A stretch of 64,000 nucleotides of DNA, taken from positions 2,861,067-2,925,066 of the forward strand of contig NC_033623.1 in assembly GCF_001540865.1 (NCBI RefSeq). The letters are read 5' to 3'. The notes beneath the pieces are model-generated. The model did not search any database. It was not told the DNA's origin and saw only the letters and a list, made by a program, of their open reading frames with translations. Position 1 is the stretch's first letter; each line of letters begins with the position of its first letter. Positions 1-11,120 of the stretch are shown here, piece after piece. Source of the stretch: Ananas comosus. Its lineage: Eukaryota > Streptophyta > Magnoliopsida > Poales > Bromeliaceae. Made by a program: the position numbers and the translations under genes.

Positions 1-185
1 TGTCAATTTTGTGAGCTTTTTATCGTAGGGTAAATGATATCGAAAAATTATAAAATTTAATTTCTAGCAGTTTTAAATGCTCTAGATAATGTTTAACGGT
101 ATGAATCGTTGATTTAGAAGCTCTATCATCGAAAACAACTTATGAGTACGAAGTTGATCGTACTCATAAGAGTATAGTAGCCGTA

Positions 186-193
<8 letters not shown>
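1..193. mobile_element. Right end of a microsatellite-bounded inverted-repeat element
   Basis: This is the terminal part of the same element type seen complete at 831-1373. It carries the family's conserved word ATCATCGAAAACAA, then a subterminal hairpin at 141-168 with 10-base arms (TATGAGTACG / CGTACTCATA) and the terminal word AGTAGCCGTACTC, followed directly by (TA)n. The left part lies outside the window. No coding potential is seen. Classification as a non-autonomous DNA element is inferred from the family structure. Confidence 0.6.
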
Positions 194-226
<33 letters not shown>

Positions 227-348
227 TGCGCTCCTATGCTTTTAAAAGCACCAAGTCATTGGTGCTTGTAAGTTTTTAGCCCTTGGATTAAGGGATGTGC
301 GGTTAGGATGATGTGGGTCCCCTAGGGTTAAGTGGGTGGTTGGTTGAA

Positions 349-373
349 NNNNNNNNNNNNNNNNNNNNNNNNN
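349..373. other. Assembly gap (25 Ns)
   Basis: A run of 25 undetermined bases. It removes the left end of the inverted-repeat element that continues at 374-772. Just left of it, 228-345 contains a short hairpin (arms AAGCACCAA / TTGGTGCTT) like the short elements further right. Confidence 0.99.
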
Positions 374-768
374 ACTTTCGATATTGTTCTTTTATCCATC
401 AAGTGAACAGAAAAATGAATGGCTGAAAATGAATATTCTTTAAAAAATGATGATAGGAGTCTTGTAATCAAGATCAAGAGTATAGATCTTGTTTTAAATA
501 GTTTAAAGAATTTTCTAACAAAAATTCAATTGATTTGGATATCTTTATGCCGTTAAACGAGAAAACGCCTCTTATCGACCATTAAAATTACAAATTTTGA
601 AACCCTTTGATCATTAGGCAAATGATATCGAAAAGATTTGAAATTTGATTTCTAAACACTTCAAGTGGTATAGATCATGTTCAACGGAGCTGATCGTCAA
701 TTTGAAAGCTCTATCATCGAAAACAAATAGGTAGTAAAACGGCTCGTTTACTATTGATAGTATTCTAG

Positions 769-772
<4 letters not shown>
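374..772. mobile_element. Inverted-repeat element, left end lost in gap
   Basis: The interior matches the element at 2237-2777 (shared stretches such as CGATATTGTTCT, AAAATGAATATTC and the block around GGCAAATGATATCG). The right end has the conserved ATCATCGAAAACAAAT word, a hairpin built on TAGTAAAACG / CGTTTACTA, and then a (CT)n(TA)n microsatellite at 774-830. The left end is missing because of the N run at 349-373. Confidence 0.6.
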
Positions 773-830
<58 letters not shown>

Positions 831-833
<3 letters not shown>

Positions 834-1368
834 TGAGGTTACTATGCTATCGGAAGCACGGAGCCTTCCGTGCTTCCAGCTCGTTTTTTATGTTGCGATT
901 TTTGAATTGTCGATCGGCTCCGTTAAATTTGATTTAGAGTATTTTGAGTACCTAGAAAATAAATTTTATTATTTTTCGATATCATTTGCCTAGTGATCGA
1001 ATTGGCTCAAAATCAACAAATTTCAATGGCCGTAGTGAGCCGTTTGCAAGTTTAACGGTGTAGAAATATCCAAATCACGTGAAATTTTGATAGAAAATTC
1101 TTTATACTATATAAAACAAGATCAATATCTTTGATTTAAAATTTTAATGTCATATTATTACATTTTGTAAGATTTTTATTTTCAGCCGTTGATTTTGAGC
1201 CCCTTCGTTCACTAGGCAAATGATATCGTAAAATCATAAAATTTATTTTCTAGGTACTTCAAATACTCTAGATCAAGTTTAACGAAGCCGATCGACGATT
1301 CGAAAGTCGTAACATCGAAAACGAGCTGGAAGCATGAAAGGCTTCGTGCTTCCGATAGCATAGTAGCC

Positions 1369-1373
<5 letters not shown>
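831..1373. mobile_element. Full-length microsatellite-bounded inverted-repeat element (543 bp)
   Basis: The two ends are inverted repeats for roughly 100 bases: the left begins GAGTGAGGTTACTATGCTAT and the reverse complement of the right begins GAGTGAGGCTACTATGCTAT. Inside each end sits a hairpin (left at 852-877, arms GGAAGCACGGA / TCCGTGCTTCC). The element lies between (CT)n(TA)n on the left and (CT)n(TA)n on the right, so no ordinary target duplication can be told from the microsatellite. There is no ORF. It resembles microsatellite-targeting elements such as rice Micron only in its setting; family identity is not established. Confidence 0.7.
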
Positions 1374-1439
<66 letters not shown>

Positions 1440-1793
1440 TACCTGCTATACTATTGTAATATATAAATTGTGTTTACTAATAACTTTTTCATTCTTGGAT
1501 TATCACTATTCCATCAATCCCTACTAAACCCTACTAGACATCCAAGCATCAAAAATTGACAGTAAATACTATTTCTATACTATCAAAAATATTTCCAACC
1601 ACATGATATATAAAAGTACAAAAACTTAACGTACTTGTAATTTTTTAGCCGTCAGATTGTCTAAAGATATGTGCAGCACTAACAAGAGAGACTTAATGGG
1701 ACACATCTTTTATAGTACTGCACGAATCTTGAGGTGATTGGATGGCTATAAAATCACAAGTTTGTTGAACTCTTGTGCTCACAGGAGCTCAAC

Positions 1794-1841
<48 letters not shown>

Positions 1842-2001
1842 GCTGGAATATTATTGATAGTAAAGGAATAGTATTTATTACCCACTTTTTATTCATTAGC
1901 TAGATGCCTAGGATTTAGTGAGGTTAGGTGGAATAGTATTTCGAATGGTTATAAAGTTGATAGTAAATACTATTCGTATACTATCAATATATATATATAT
2001 A
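1374..2001. repeat. Microsatellites and short element remnants
   Basis: Contains (CT)n(TA)n at about 1374-1436, a second (CT)n(TA)n at about 1797-1840 and a short (TA)n at 1988-2000. Between them are fragments sharing words with the short hairpin elements (for example GTTGAACTCTTGTGCTC near 1765 and AGTACAAAAACTTAACGTAC near 1615). No gene is seen. Confidence 0.5.
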
Positions 2002-2217
2002 GTTGAGCTAGAATACTCTCAAAAGCACCATGAAGGCGGTGCTTTTGAGTTTTTAGTCATTAGATGGAGAGATGAGGTTGGGATGATGGTGGTAGGTGGT
2101 ACGTGGTAGGTGGAATAGTGTTTGATCTAAAGGCTATTAGTAATCAAGGAGTAGATCCAAGGGCTAGAAACTTAGAAGCACAAAGGGGTTGGTGCTTCTA
2201 AAAGTATTTTAACTCAA
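2002..2217. mobile_element. Short inverted-repeat element (about 216 bp)
   Basis: The left end reads GTTGAGCTAGAATACTCTC and the reverse complement of the right end TTGAGTTAAAATACTTTTAG. The left subterminal hairpin at 2018-2049 has a perfect 12-base stem (CTCAAAAGCACC / GGTGCTTTTGAG); a similar one built on TAGAAGCAC / GTGCTTCTA lies near the right end. It is bounded by (TA)n on both sides. It shares the termini of the 540-bp elements but not their interior. Confidence 0.6.
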
Positions 2218-2236
2218 TTATATATATATATATATA

Positions 2237-2776
2237 GTTGAGCTAGAATACTATTGATAGCAAACGGGCTCCGTTGCCACCCATTTGTTTTCGATGATAG
2301 AGCCTCAAAATCGACGATCGGCACCGTTGAACATGATCTATACCACTTGAAGTATTTAGAAATCAAATTTCATACATTTTCGATATTGTTCTCTTATCCA
2401 TCGAGTGGATACAAAAATGAACAGCTGAAAATGAATATTCATCTAAAAAATAATAATAGGAATATTGTAATCAAGATCAAGAGTATAAATCTTGTTCTAA
2501 ATAGTTAATAAAATTTTCTAACAAAAATTAAATTAATTTAAATATCTCTACACCGTTAAACGAGAAAACGCCTCATATCGACCATTAAAACTACAAATTT
2601 TGAAACACTTTAATCATTAGGCAAATGATGTCAAAAAGATTTGAAATTTGATTTCAAAACACTTCAAGTGGTATAGATCATGTTCAACAGTGCTGATCGT
2701 CGATTTGGAGGCTCCATCATCGAAAACAAATAGATGGCAACGAAACCCGTTTGCCACCGATAGCATTCTAGCTCAA

Positions 2777-2777
<1 letters not shown>
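2237..2777. mobile_element. Full-length microsatellite-bounded inverted-repeat element (541 bp)
   Basis: Ends are long inverted repeats (left GTTGAGCTAGAATACTAT; reverse complement of right GTTGAGCTAGAATGCTAT) and continue through the hairpin zone and the conserved TTTTCGATGAT word. The element is flanked by (TA)n at 2218-2236 and a long (TA)n at 2778-2845 that is broken by a single N at 2846. A near-identical sister lies at 3381-3916. No protein is encoded. Confidence 0.7.
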
Positions 2778-2845
<68 letters not shown>

Positions 2846-3321
2846 NGGTCTATACTCATACGAGTATAGTAGCCGCAGCCTATATATATATATATATATA
2901 TATAAAGTTGAGCTCTTGTGCTTTTAAAAGTACAAGAGCTTAACATGCTTGTGATTTTTTAGTCGTCGAATTGTCTCAAAATTCGTATAGTACTAGTAAA
3001 TGAGATTAAAATATAACACATCGTTAATAGTGCTGTACAAATCTTGAGGCGATCCGATTGCTAAAAAGTCATAAGAATAAATGCTCATGTGCTTTTAAAG
3101 AACAAAATTTTTATTTTTAGCTGTTCATTTTAAAGAGCTAGGCTATTATGCTTTTGAAAGTACGAAAATCTCCGTACTTGTAAGTTATTTTTTATGATGA
3201 GACAATCGGAATTGCTTGTTAATAATTGATGATGGTTGATGGATTCGCACCATGAAACAAGTTCTTACCAGGGAAGTATAATATCAACCACATGACGTCC
3301 ATCCGATGCATCAACTATGGT

Positions 3322-3380
<59 letters not shown>
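2846..3380. repeat. Microsatellites with short hairpin-element fragments
   Basis: After the N at 2846 there is a (TA)n block (about 2881-2904), then a short element fragment starting GTTGAGCTCTTGTGC at 2907 with an inverted arm (AGCTCTTGTGCTTT / AAAGTACAAGAGCT), a further hairpin-bearing fragment near 3140-3190, and a (TA)n(GA)n tract at about 3322-3380. No gene is seen. Confidence 0.5.
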
Positions 3381-3384
<4 letters not shown>

Positions 3385-3913
3385 GCTAGAATGCTATCAG
3401 TGGCAAACGGGTTTCGTTGCCACCTATTTGTTTTCGATAATGCAGCCTCCAAAACGACGATCAGCACTATTGAACATCAATACCACTTGAAGTATTTTGA
3501 AATCAAATTTCAAATCTATTTGACATCATTGACCTAATGATCAAAATATTTCAAAATTTGTAATTTTAATGGTCGATATGAGGCATTTTCTCATTTAACG
3601 GTATAAAGATATTCAAATTAATCTAATTTTTGTTAGAAAATTCTATTAACTATTTAGAACAAGATTTATACTCTCGATCTTGATTACAATATTCCTATTA
3701 TTACTTTTTAGATGATATTCATTTTCAGCCATTCATTTTTGTATCCACTTGATGGACAAGAGAACAATATTGAAACAGTATGAAATTTAGTTTCTAAATG
3801 CTTCAAATAGTATAGATCATGTTCAAAGGTGCCGATCGTCGATTTGGAGGCTCCATCATCGAAAACAAATGGGTGGCAACGGAACCCATTTGTTATCGAT
3901 AGCATTCCAGCTC

Positions 3914-3916
<3 letters not shown>
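3381..3916. mobile_element. Full-length microsatellite-bounded inverted-repeat element (536 bp)
   Basis: Sister of the element at 2237-2777, but in the opposite orientation internally. The left terminus GAGCTAGAATGCTATC and the reverse complement of the right terminus GAGCTGGAATGCTATC match, as do the hairpin arms around GGCAAACGGG / GGCAACGGAA. It is bounded by (GA)n on the left and (CT)n on the right. Confidence 0.7.
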
Positions 3917-3953
<37 letters not shown>

Positions 3954-3968
3954 ACATATATATATGTA

Positions 3969-4211
3969 GAGTAGGGCTACTGTGATATTAGGAGCCCTAA
4001 CTTCCTAACCATCCATCAATTTTGATGGGTGATTAGGATGAGAAAGAGAAGAGAAATTGAAGAGAAATTAGGTGTCTCAATTTCTCTTCTCTTTGAATTT
4101 CTCCTCAATTTCTCTTCTCTCTCTCATCCTAACCATCCATCAAACTTAATGGATGATTAGAAAGTTAGGAGCACAAGGGCTGCTGTGCTTCTAATAGTAT
4201 AGTAGCCCTGC
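3969..4211. mobile_element. Short inverted-repeat element (about 243 bp)
   Basis: Left end GAGTAGGGCTACTGTGAT and the reverse complement of the right end GAGCAGGGCTACTATACT are inverted repeats. The interior is itself largely an inverted repeat (CTAACCATCCATCAA on one side, and its complement on the other) around a purine/pyrimidine-rich centre. It is bounded by short (TA)n on both sides. Confidence 0.6.
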
Positions 4212-4231
4212 TCAATATATATATATATATA

Positions 4232-4940
4232 TAGGCTGGTATGAGGCCTTTGTGCTACCAAGTTGTTTTCAATGATGCCGCTTCCAAATTGACGATCGGC
4301 TCCATTAGACTTGATCTACACTACTAAAAATATTTGAAAACTAAATTTCATAATTTTTCGACATCATTTGGCTAGTGATCTTTGGCACCGTTTGATTCGG
4401 GTATAAACAAGAACTAACTATTATAGAGATGGGTACAAGTATGGGGATAAAAAAAATATCGTTTGAATGAAAATTGGGTTGTTCCCAGGGATATGAAAAA
4501 TAGCGTTTGGATAGATAATATGGAATAAGAAAAATAGTGGATAGTTATATATAGAAAATGGAGCTATTGGTGGGGATAGTTATACCAGCTTATTTCAGGT
4601 ACTGGAGAACTACTATTTTCGGATAAAAAATTAGCGTTTGGGTATAAAGGAGGGGGTAAGGGGTTATTCCACCCCTTATCCCCAATCCAAATGGGCCCAA
4701 AAGGTCTCAAAATTGATAATGTTAATGGTAGATGTGATGCATATTTTTATTTTCAACCGTTCATTTTTAGACTACTCGTTTGATAGGTAATAATACCGAA
4801 AAATTATGAAATTTAGTTTCCAAACACTTTCAATAGTGTAGATCAAGTTTAACGGAGCCGATCGTCGATTTGGAAGCGGTATCATTGAAAACAACTTGGT
4901 AGCACAGAGGCCTCCGTGCTACTGATAGTATACGAGCCTA
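4232..4940. mobile_element. Inverted-repeat element interrupted by a second MITE
   Basis: Ends are inverted repeats through the words AAGTTGTTTTCAATGAT and CGATCGGCTCC; the right hairpin at 4899-4922 is a near-perfect palindrome with arms starting GTAGCAC. The interior is split by a different element at about 4383-4700 with ends GGCACCGTTTGATTCGGG and (reverse complement) GGGCCCATTTGGATTGGG, typical of small PIF- or hAT-like MITEs. I could not define a target duplication for that insert. Confidence 0.55.
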
Positions 4941-5537
4941 ACTATCTGAATTTATTTCAATTCCTTTTCTACTCGTCTAAAAAGTTTGGAACTCAGTTTT
5001 TTTTTTCTTTCGGTACTTCATTTCTATCTGAATTTATTTCAATTCGATTCAACCTCAGTCTAAAACTTTCAAAACACATTTTATTCATATCTAGCATAAC
5101 TTAATTCCTACTATGTTTAATTTAATCAAAGCTCAGTCGATTTAAGGTGGGGTGAGAAGGATTTTGTACTCGCAAGGAGGGGAATTGACGAGAAACTTTT
5201 CCGGCTCGTGTGGGCGGGGCCACAAGGAAATCCTCGTCCCGCATGAAGTTATATAATATATTATTTTATACATTTTAAATTTATTTATAAACATAGAATA
5301 TGCCTTTAATATATTTTTAATTTAATCAAATATTTTAAAATTTTATTTTTTATCATATGTTATTAAATAATATTTAATTACTACATATTTGTACCAATTT
5401 GATTTGTTATACTTAATAATTTGATAACAAATAAAAAAAATAAAAATAAAGTTTAAATTTATTTGAATTAAAATTAAATTAAATATATTCATATTCTAAA
5501 TAAAAATTAATTTAGTATTTTTTAATCTCATGCTTAT
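4941..5537. other. No gene seen
   Basis: AT-rich DNA with a single GC-richer patch at about 5140-5250. No ORF, RNA gene or clear element boundary is recognised. Confidence 0.5.
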
Positions 5538-5810
5538 ATATATACACGTATATACTGCATCTCACTGTTAATGAGTAGGAGGGTAGCCGCGTGTATGGAC
5601 TTTTGTGCTCCTAGAGTGGGTCGTGGTGGGCCTTCTCTGGTTAACTGAGCCAGATCTGATCGCAAATGNATATATATATACACACACACGTATATACTGC
5701 ATCTCACTGTTGATGAGTAGTAGGGTAGCCGCGTGTATGGACTTTTGTGCTCCCAGAGTGGGTCGTGGTGGGCCTTATCTGGTTAACTGAGCCAGATCTG
5801 ATCGCAAATG
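5538..5810. repeat. Direct duplication (about 130 bp) joined by a single N
   Basis: 5538-5668 and 5670-5810 are nearly the same sequence (both contain CGTATATACTGCATCTCACT, GTAGCCGCGTGTATGGAC and CCAGATCTGATCGCAAATG). A lone N at 5669 lies exactly between them. The few differences are single bases and a longer CA tract in the second copy. An unmerged assembly overlap or two alleles placed in series is the likely cause; a true tandem duplication is possible. Confidence 0.75.
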
Positions 5811-6720
5811 AGAAATTTTGTATTGAGACATGATTTGCCCAATGGAAACACTTTGAGTTTTACTATATATAAGGAAAAGTTGTCACCGTCGGGAGGCGGC
5901 GGCTGAGACGACTATGTAACAGTGCCGAAGCTTGCACAACAGGAGAGACTGCTGTTACGGCAAAGGTGCGTAGTGAAGGCGAAAACAAAGGATTCGAGGA
6001 GGCAGAAGGTAAAGAGTTGCCGTGACGTAATGTCGAGATGGAAAAAATAGGACAACAAAGGATTTAGGGGTAACGTACTGATCCGAGGGCGCGAGGGACA
6101 AAGAGACGAGAGCAAACTTGCGGGGTGATGTATCAGCGTAAGGGCTTAGGCAATTCGAAGAGATGGGAGGGAGATGGAAAGCATATGAAAAATAGGCCAG
6201 CATTTATTGTGTGGGCTGATCACCAACCAATAGGAAAAGGCTCAGGAAACGAAAAGACGGGAGAAAGATGAAAAATAAATAAGGAAATGGACCACCTCAT
6301 GTATTATGTGAGCCCATCACCAACCAATAAGAAGGATGGAAGCGGTCTCACCACCATAACTCAAAATTGCTAAGGCCTCACCGATTAAGATTATGAGAAT
6401 TACTAATATTTATTAGATTTGTAGATGTATTTTTTGTAGAATTGTTATGCATAGGTCAGCAAATTTCAAGACAACCCCAAAGACTCCAAACTTCTCATTT
6501 TGTACGTCCTAAAATTTTTTTTATCTATCTTTTTTAGAAAAGTTTTATGGCGATTATCTTTCACAAGTCTGATTATGTTGCTTCTAAAAACAGTGCGCAC
6601 GATGGGTACTGCTAAATATAATTTAAGCTATTTAAACTATCTAAAAATGAAAATTTTAAAATTTTTCAATGTTGTTCTTTTGTGCATCAAATGAACATAA
6701 AAATGAACGCATAAAAATTA
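5811..6720. other. No gene seen; left part of an interrupted inverted-repeat element
   Basis: 5811-6480 shows nothing I recognise; short ORFs here are not convincing. From roughly 6540 the sequence resembles the interior of the inverted-repeat family (for example TTGTTCTTTTGTGCATCAAATGA split over 6672-6694) and continues after the inserted MULE-type element at 7233-7566. Confidence 0.4.
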
Positions 6721-7232
6721 GGGATAATTGTCTATATACTCCTTATACGTTTGAAAATATCCGATTTATCTCTACTTTTTTTTTTTTTTTCTTTCTAAAA
6801 TACCCCTCATATGTTCTACCGTTATTGTAAAATATCTCCGCAGTTATCTCTTGTTAAGTTAATTTGGATTAAACGTGAGTTAAACATCTACCAAAGTTAA
6901 AAAAAATTAAAATGCCAATTTTGCCCTTAACTTAAGGGCAAATAAGAAATGTTGGTGACAGTAGAGGGGTATATTGGAAAAGATCAAAAGTCAAAATACT
7001 TTTTGTGCCCCTAACTTTAAGGGCAAATAAGAAAGTCAGTGATGGTGGAAGGTATATTTGAAAGGACAAAATAGTAATTTTATAGAGATAATAGAGTTAA
7101 TTAACAAATTTTAACTCTAGAGGTATATTAGAAATAAGTTGGAACGCAGAAAGAGTATTTTCAATATTAGCCTTCTAAGAGGGGTAAATCGAAAAGTCGA
7201 GAACTTTTTAGGAGTATATAAGCAATTGCCCC
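6721..7232. mobile_element. MULE-type MITE (512 bp) with 9-bp target duplication
   Basis: Long terminal inverted repeats: left GGGATAATTGTCTATATACT, reverse complement of right GGGGCAATTGCTTATATACT, with similarity continuing for about 50 bases. A perfect 9-bp duplication TAAAAATTA flanks it (6712-6720 and 7233-7241), the size made by Mutator-like transposases. It contains no transposase and is inserted within an older inverted-repeat element. Confidence 0.85.
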
Positions 7233-7561
7233 TAAAAATTAATATCCTTCAAAAGTAATGATACGATTTTGACCTCAAGATTTAAAATCTAGATCTTACT
7301 TTAGATAGTATAAAAAAAATCATATAAAAATTTTTTAGTGGATTTGGATTCTTTTATACCGTTAAACAAGCAAACACATAGTATTGGCTATTAAAATTAT
7401 AAATTTTGTGACCATTTGATTGTTCGGTTGGTAATATGAAAAAAATATAAAATTCGGTTTTTAGATAGTTCAAATCGTCTAGATTATATTTAACGAAGTT
7501 CACTATTAATTTGGAAGTTCTATTATTCAAACAAATTGGTCGTAAATCAATAGTAGGCCAG

Positions 7562-7566
<5 letters not shown>

Positions 7567-7657
<91 letters not shown>

Positions 7658-7700
7658 TATATATATAGAGAGAGAGAGAGAGGGAGAGAGAGAGAGAGAG
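7567..7700. repeat. Compound microsatellite (CT)n(TA)n(GA)n
   Basis: A pure CT tract, a long TA tract and a GA tract follow one another without a break, forming a large imperfect inverted repeat. It separates two inverted-repeat elements. ORFs across it encode only Leu-Ser or Tyr-Ile repeats and are not genes. Confidence 0.95.
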
Positions 7701-8240
7701 TTGGTCTTGTGTTCTATTAGGAGTATGGAGGTCTTGGTGCTCCTAAGCCGTTTTCAATAATGAAGCTTCCAAATCGACGATCGGCTACGTTAAACTTGAT
7801 CTAACATATTTTAAAGATTTGTTTAAAAAAACTACAGTTTTTTGATATCATTTACCCAACGATTGAAATGGTTCAAAATCAACGACTGAAAATAAAAATC
7901 TTACAAAAAGTGGTGATATAGCACTAAAATTTTCGATCATAGATATTGATCTTGCAGTAAATAGTATAAAAAATTTTCTATTAAAATTTTATCTGATTTG
8001 ACTACTTCTACACCATTAAACTTGCAAACGATGTACATTAATCATTAAAAATTATTGATTTTAAACCCTTTCGATTGTTAGGTAAATAATATCAAAAAAT
8101 CACAAAATTTATTTTCTAAATACTTCAAATATGCTAGATTAAGTCTAACGGAGCTGATCGTTGATTTGAAAGCTTCATCATCGAAAATAGCTTAGGAGCA
8201 CGAAGGCTTCCGTGCTCCTAATAGCACACAAGACTTGCTC
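7701..8240. mobile_element. Full-length microsatellite-bounded inverted-repeat element (about 540 bp)
   Basis: Left end TTGGTCTTGTGTTCTATTAG and reverse complement of right end CAAGTCTTGTGTGCTATTAG are inverted repeats. The right hairpin at 8193-8220 has a perfect 10-base stem (TAGGAGCACG / CGTGCTCCTA). The interior shares TTTTGATATCATTTACC and TCTACACCATTAAAC with the other members. A long CT/TA tract (8264-8358) lies to its right. Confidence 0.7.
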
Positions 8241-8263
8241 TATAACTATCAAGCGCTGCAAAA

Positions 8264-8361
<98 letters not shown>

Positions 8362-8520
8362 TGTTTAACAGTACCGATCGTTGATTTGGAAACTCTATCA
8401 TTGCAAACAAATTAATAAGAAATCGAACCGTTTACTATCGATAGTAGCCCAGTAAACACACACATCCACGCTCTTTCTCTCTCTCTCTCCCTCTATAAAA
8501 CGTTCTAGAAACCAAATTTC
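8264..8520. repeat. Compound microsatellite and element-end fragment
   Basis: (CT)n followed by (TA)n to about 8358, then about 95 bases that match only the right end of the inverted-repeat family (CGATCGTTGATTTGGA, then the hairpin zone to TAGTAGCCCAG), then a CT-rich tract. No gene. Confidence 0.7.
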
Positions 8521-9058
8521 AAGTACAACTACGATACTATTTAAAAGTATGGCGACATTCATACTCATAAGTTGTTTTCAATGATAAAGTTTTCGAATCG
8601 ACGATCCATACCGTTAAACATGATATAGAGTATTTGAAACTTCTAGAAAATGAAGTTTGTAATTTTTTAAAAATTAAATAAAATGAACGGTCAAAATCTA
8701 ACATCTTGCCTAAAAATTAAAAATAAAAGATCAAAATTTTCAATTTGAGATCAGAGTTATTGATATTTATCTTGATAGTGAATAGGATTTTTTTATAAAA
8801 AATTCAACTCCAATTTTTTTTACACCGTTAAACTGGCAAATATCCCATTCCGGCCGTTAAGATTTGTTAGATTATTTGAGATCTTTTGATTGTAAGCTAA
8901 ATATAGTCGAAAAATTATGTAATTTGATTTTATAAATTTCAAATGCTTTAAATTATGTTTAACAATATAGATTGTCAATTTGAAAGTTTCATCATCGAAA
9001 ATGTCATATGAGTACAAAGACGGTCGTACTCATCATAAGAGTATAGTAGTCGGACTCT
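8521..9058. mobile_element. Inverted-repeat element, diverged (about 538 bp)
   Basis: The right end is typical of the family (ATCATCGAAAATG, hairpin 9008-9033 with arms ATGAGTAC / GTACTCAT, then AGTATAGTAGTCGGACTC). The left end carries the corresponding inverted words (ATACTCATAAGTTGTTTTC). Of the family members here it is the least similar at its left terminus, so the start is approximate. Confidence 0.55.
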
Positions 9059-10754
9059 TTAGTGTACTAGACGCTTTCTCTTCTTCTTTCGATCCTCATC
9101 AACGTGGAGCTCCCTGTTGAAGTGAACCAGGAGGTTGTCTTCTTCCTTGTTCCTCGCTGGTGTGGTGTACTGTTGAACTTGGAGCATATGTGGCACCGGA
9201 TCTTTGAGGTAGGTGACTATGGTTTCTCTGATAGTTTTGGGAGACCGTATTTTTGGAGTTTGTTGGATTTAGCAGTGGATTTTACTGCTATTATTTGGAG
9301 TGGGATTTTAATTGGAGGATTTTTCTTGTTGAGTTCTTGCTCTGTGAGGAGGTGCATTTTGAGCATCGTTTTCTATCTCTTTGGACTAGTATTTATAGCT
9401 GGGTTATGTTGCCGAACTTCCTACTATGTCTATTACGTAGAATTTAGCATGTGTGTTAACCTGTAATTCGGACACTTATTTGTTAACTAAGCAATACTGT
9501 TTGCATGAATCTTATATAAATGCTTTATTTCTCTTTACCTGAGATTGCGTTAAGATCACATCTAGCAATATATTTAATCCTACACATTCTACTAATTTCC
9601 TCTAGTAGAGATGGCATTATTTGTTTATGCATTAAACAGATAATTTGACTTATGCCAGGGTTAGTGGGTGATGATAGTTTTTGTGATAGTGTAAGATTGC
9701 ATTATGCCACGATACAGGGTGGCGATATTGGATAGCATTTGATTGCAGCAGAGATCACCTCACCGCTATTTTTATGCTCTGGTTGATCATTCGTATTTGA
9801 TTATAACCTATACGAGTCATATTGAGCTTGATAGAGATATTATTATACTCAAGTGGGTCACGTCCCTCGATTGCCCCTCTAGAGGTTGGCAACTGACATA
9901 GATGGTAGGTTGCCTATGCATTGACTGACCATTAGGTCGATGCGGGGGCCAAACGCGAGGCGATCGCAGGGTTGACCGGACCAGTGAGTTGGTCAATATA
10001 ATTGGGTTATAGTTTTGCTTTATTCAGTAGTTAGTTGATGCATGTTATTAATGATTTATAGTTTTCAGTAGTAGCATAGAGGCATGTAAGTAGTTGTTTA
10101 TTTCTACCACTACCACGCCTAAATATATCTAGGCATGGTAGTGGCAGTTTATTTCTAATGATTTATAGTTTTCAGTAGTAGCTACAGTTTTCAGTAGTAG
10201 CATTGACATACTACTTTTATACATTTTAGTTTACTATCTTTGCCTGTAGTACATCTAGTGATGTAGATTGTTATTGTCATCAACTGTACCCACTTGGGAC
10301 TACGGTTTAGTAGGTAGGTCTCACACCCCCTCTTTGTTGTTTTTCTATTTCAAAGCTCTTAGCATCTGTATCTGACCGAGGTAGGCGGATAACGAGCCAG
10401 ATAGCATCTCCTATTCGTGAGCCAACTAGAGGACCAGAGTTTGAGTCTTGGATAACACACTGTACATTTGAATTGGCTAAGCCAGTGAAGTATTGTATAT
10501 TATTTTGGTTATTTTAGGGTTGTATGATTGGTGGACGATGTATGTATAGTGTTATTATGTTTTTTTACAGCTTTCATAAACTCTAATATCTACTAGTTGC
10601 GGACTTCTAATCTCTGTTGAGTTGTGGACCTAGAACTTGTTTATTTAACAGGTTTTTCTGACGCTTTGTGTCCATTGTGCATTGCAGTGCATACAGCAGG
10701 GCGGGTTTGTTGGTGTACCTAAAAAGGCTTCTGCTGTAGGTTTAGACATGACAA

Positions 10755-10796
<42 letters not shown>

Positions 10797-11120
10797 TTAT
10801 ATAATATATAACTATTAATTTCATACCCGCTTAATGAAATTTATTATAATTTTAAAAAATTTTAAAATTCGTTTTCTAAAAGTTTAAATATTGTATATTA
10901 TTTTAAGTGCATGAACCGTCGATTTCGAAATGTTATTATTGAAAATAACTTGTGTGCATGAAGGAGGGTTTGTTGTCTTCAATAAAACTTAAAAACGGCG
11001 AATCATTTTTTTTAAACAATACTATCAAATATTACACATCTTATAATTTGGGAACCAAAAATGTAATCTTGTCAAAAATAAATAAACCACAAGATGAAAT
11101 AAACGAGGCCGAGTTTTTTT
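9059..11120. other. No gene seen; possible retroelement debris
   Basis: A 120-codon ORF at 9104-9466 has no recognisable domain and I do not call it. About 9900-10760 is GC-richer and ends in the words TTTAGACATGACAA, reminiscent of plant LTR-retrotransposon junctions, but I found no second copy. A pure (CT)n tract lies at 10757-10789, followed by another right-end fragment of the inverted-repeat family (10850-10960). Confidence 0.4.

Noticed and set aside
7511..7720. ORF over the compound microsatellite
   Set aside because: Encodes only Ser-Leu, Tyr-Ile and Arg-Glu repeats.
1..9058. CRISPR-like array, because of regularly spaced repeats
   Set aside because: The repeats are microsatellites and inverted-repeat elements in plant nuclear DNA; no short direct repeats with unique spacers and no cas genes.
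9104..9466. 120-codon ORF, partly hydrophobic
   Set aside because: No recognisable domain or homologue, no splice or promoter context, and it lies between transposon remnants.
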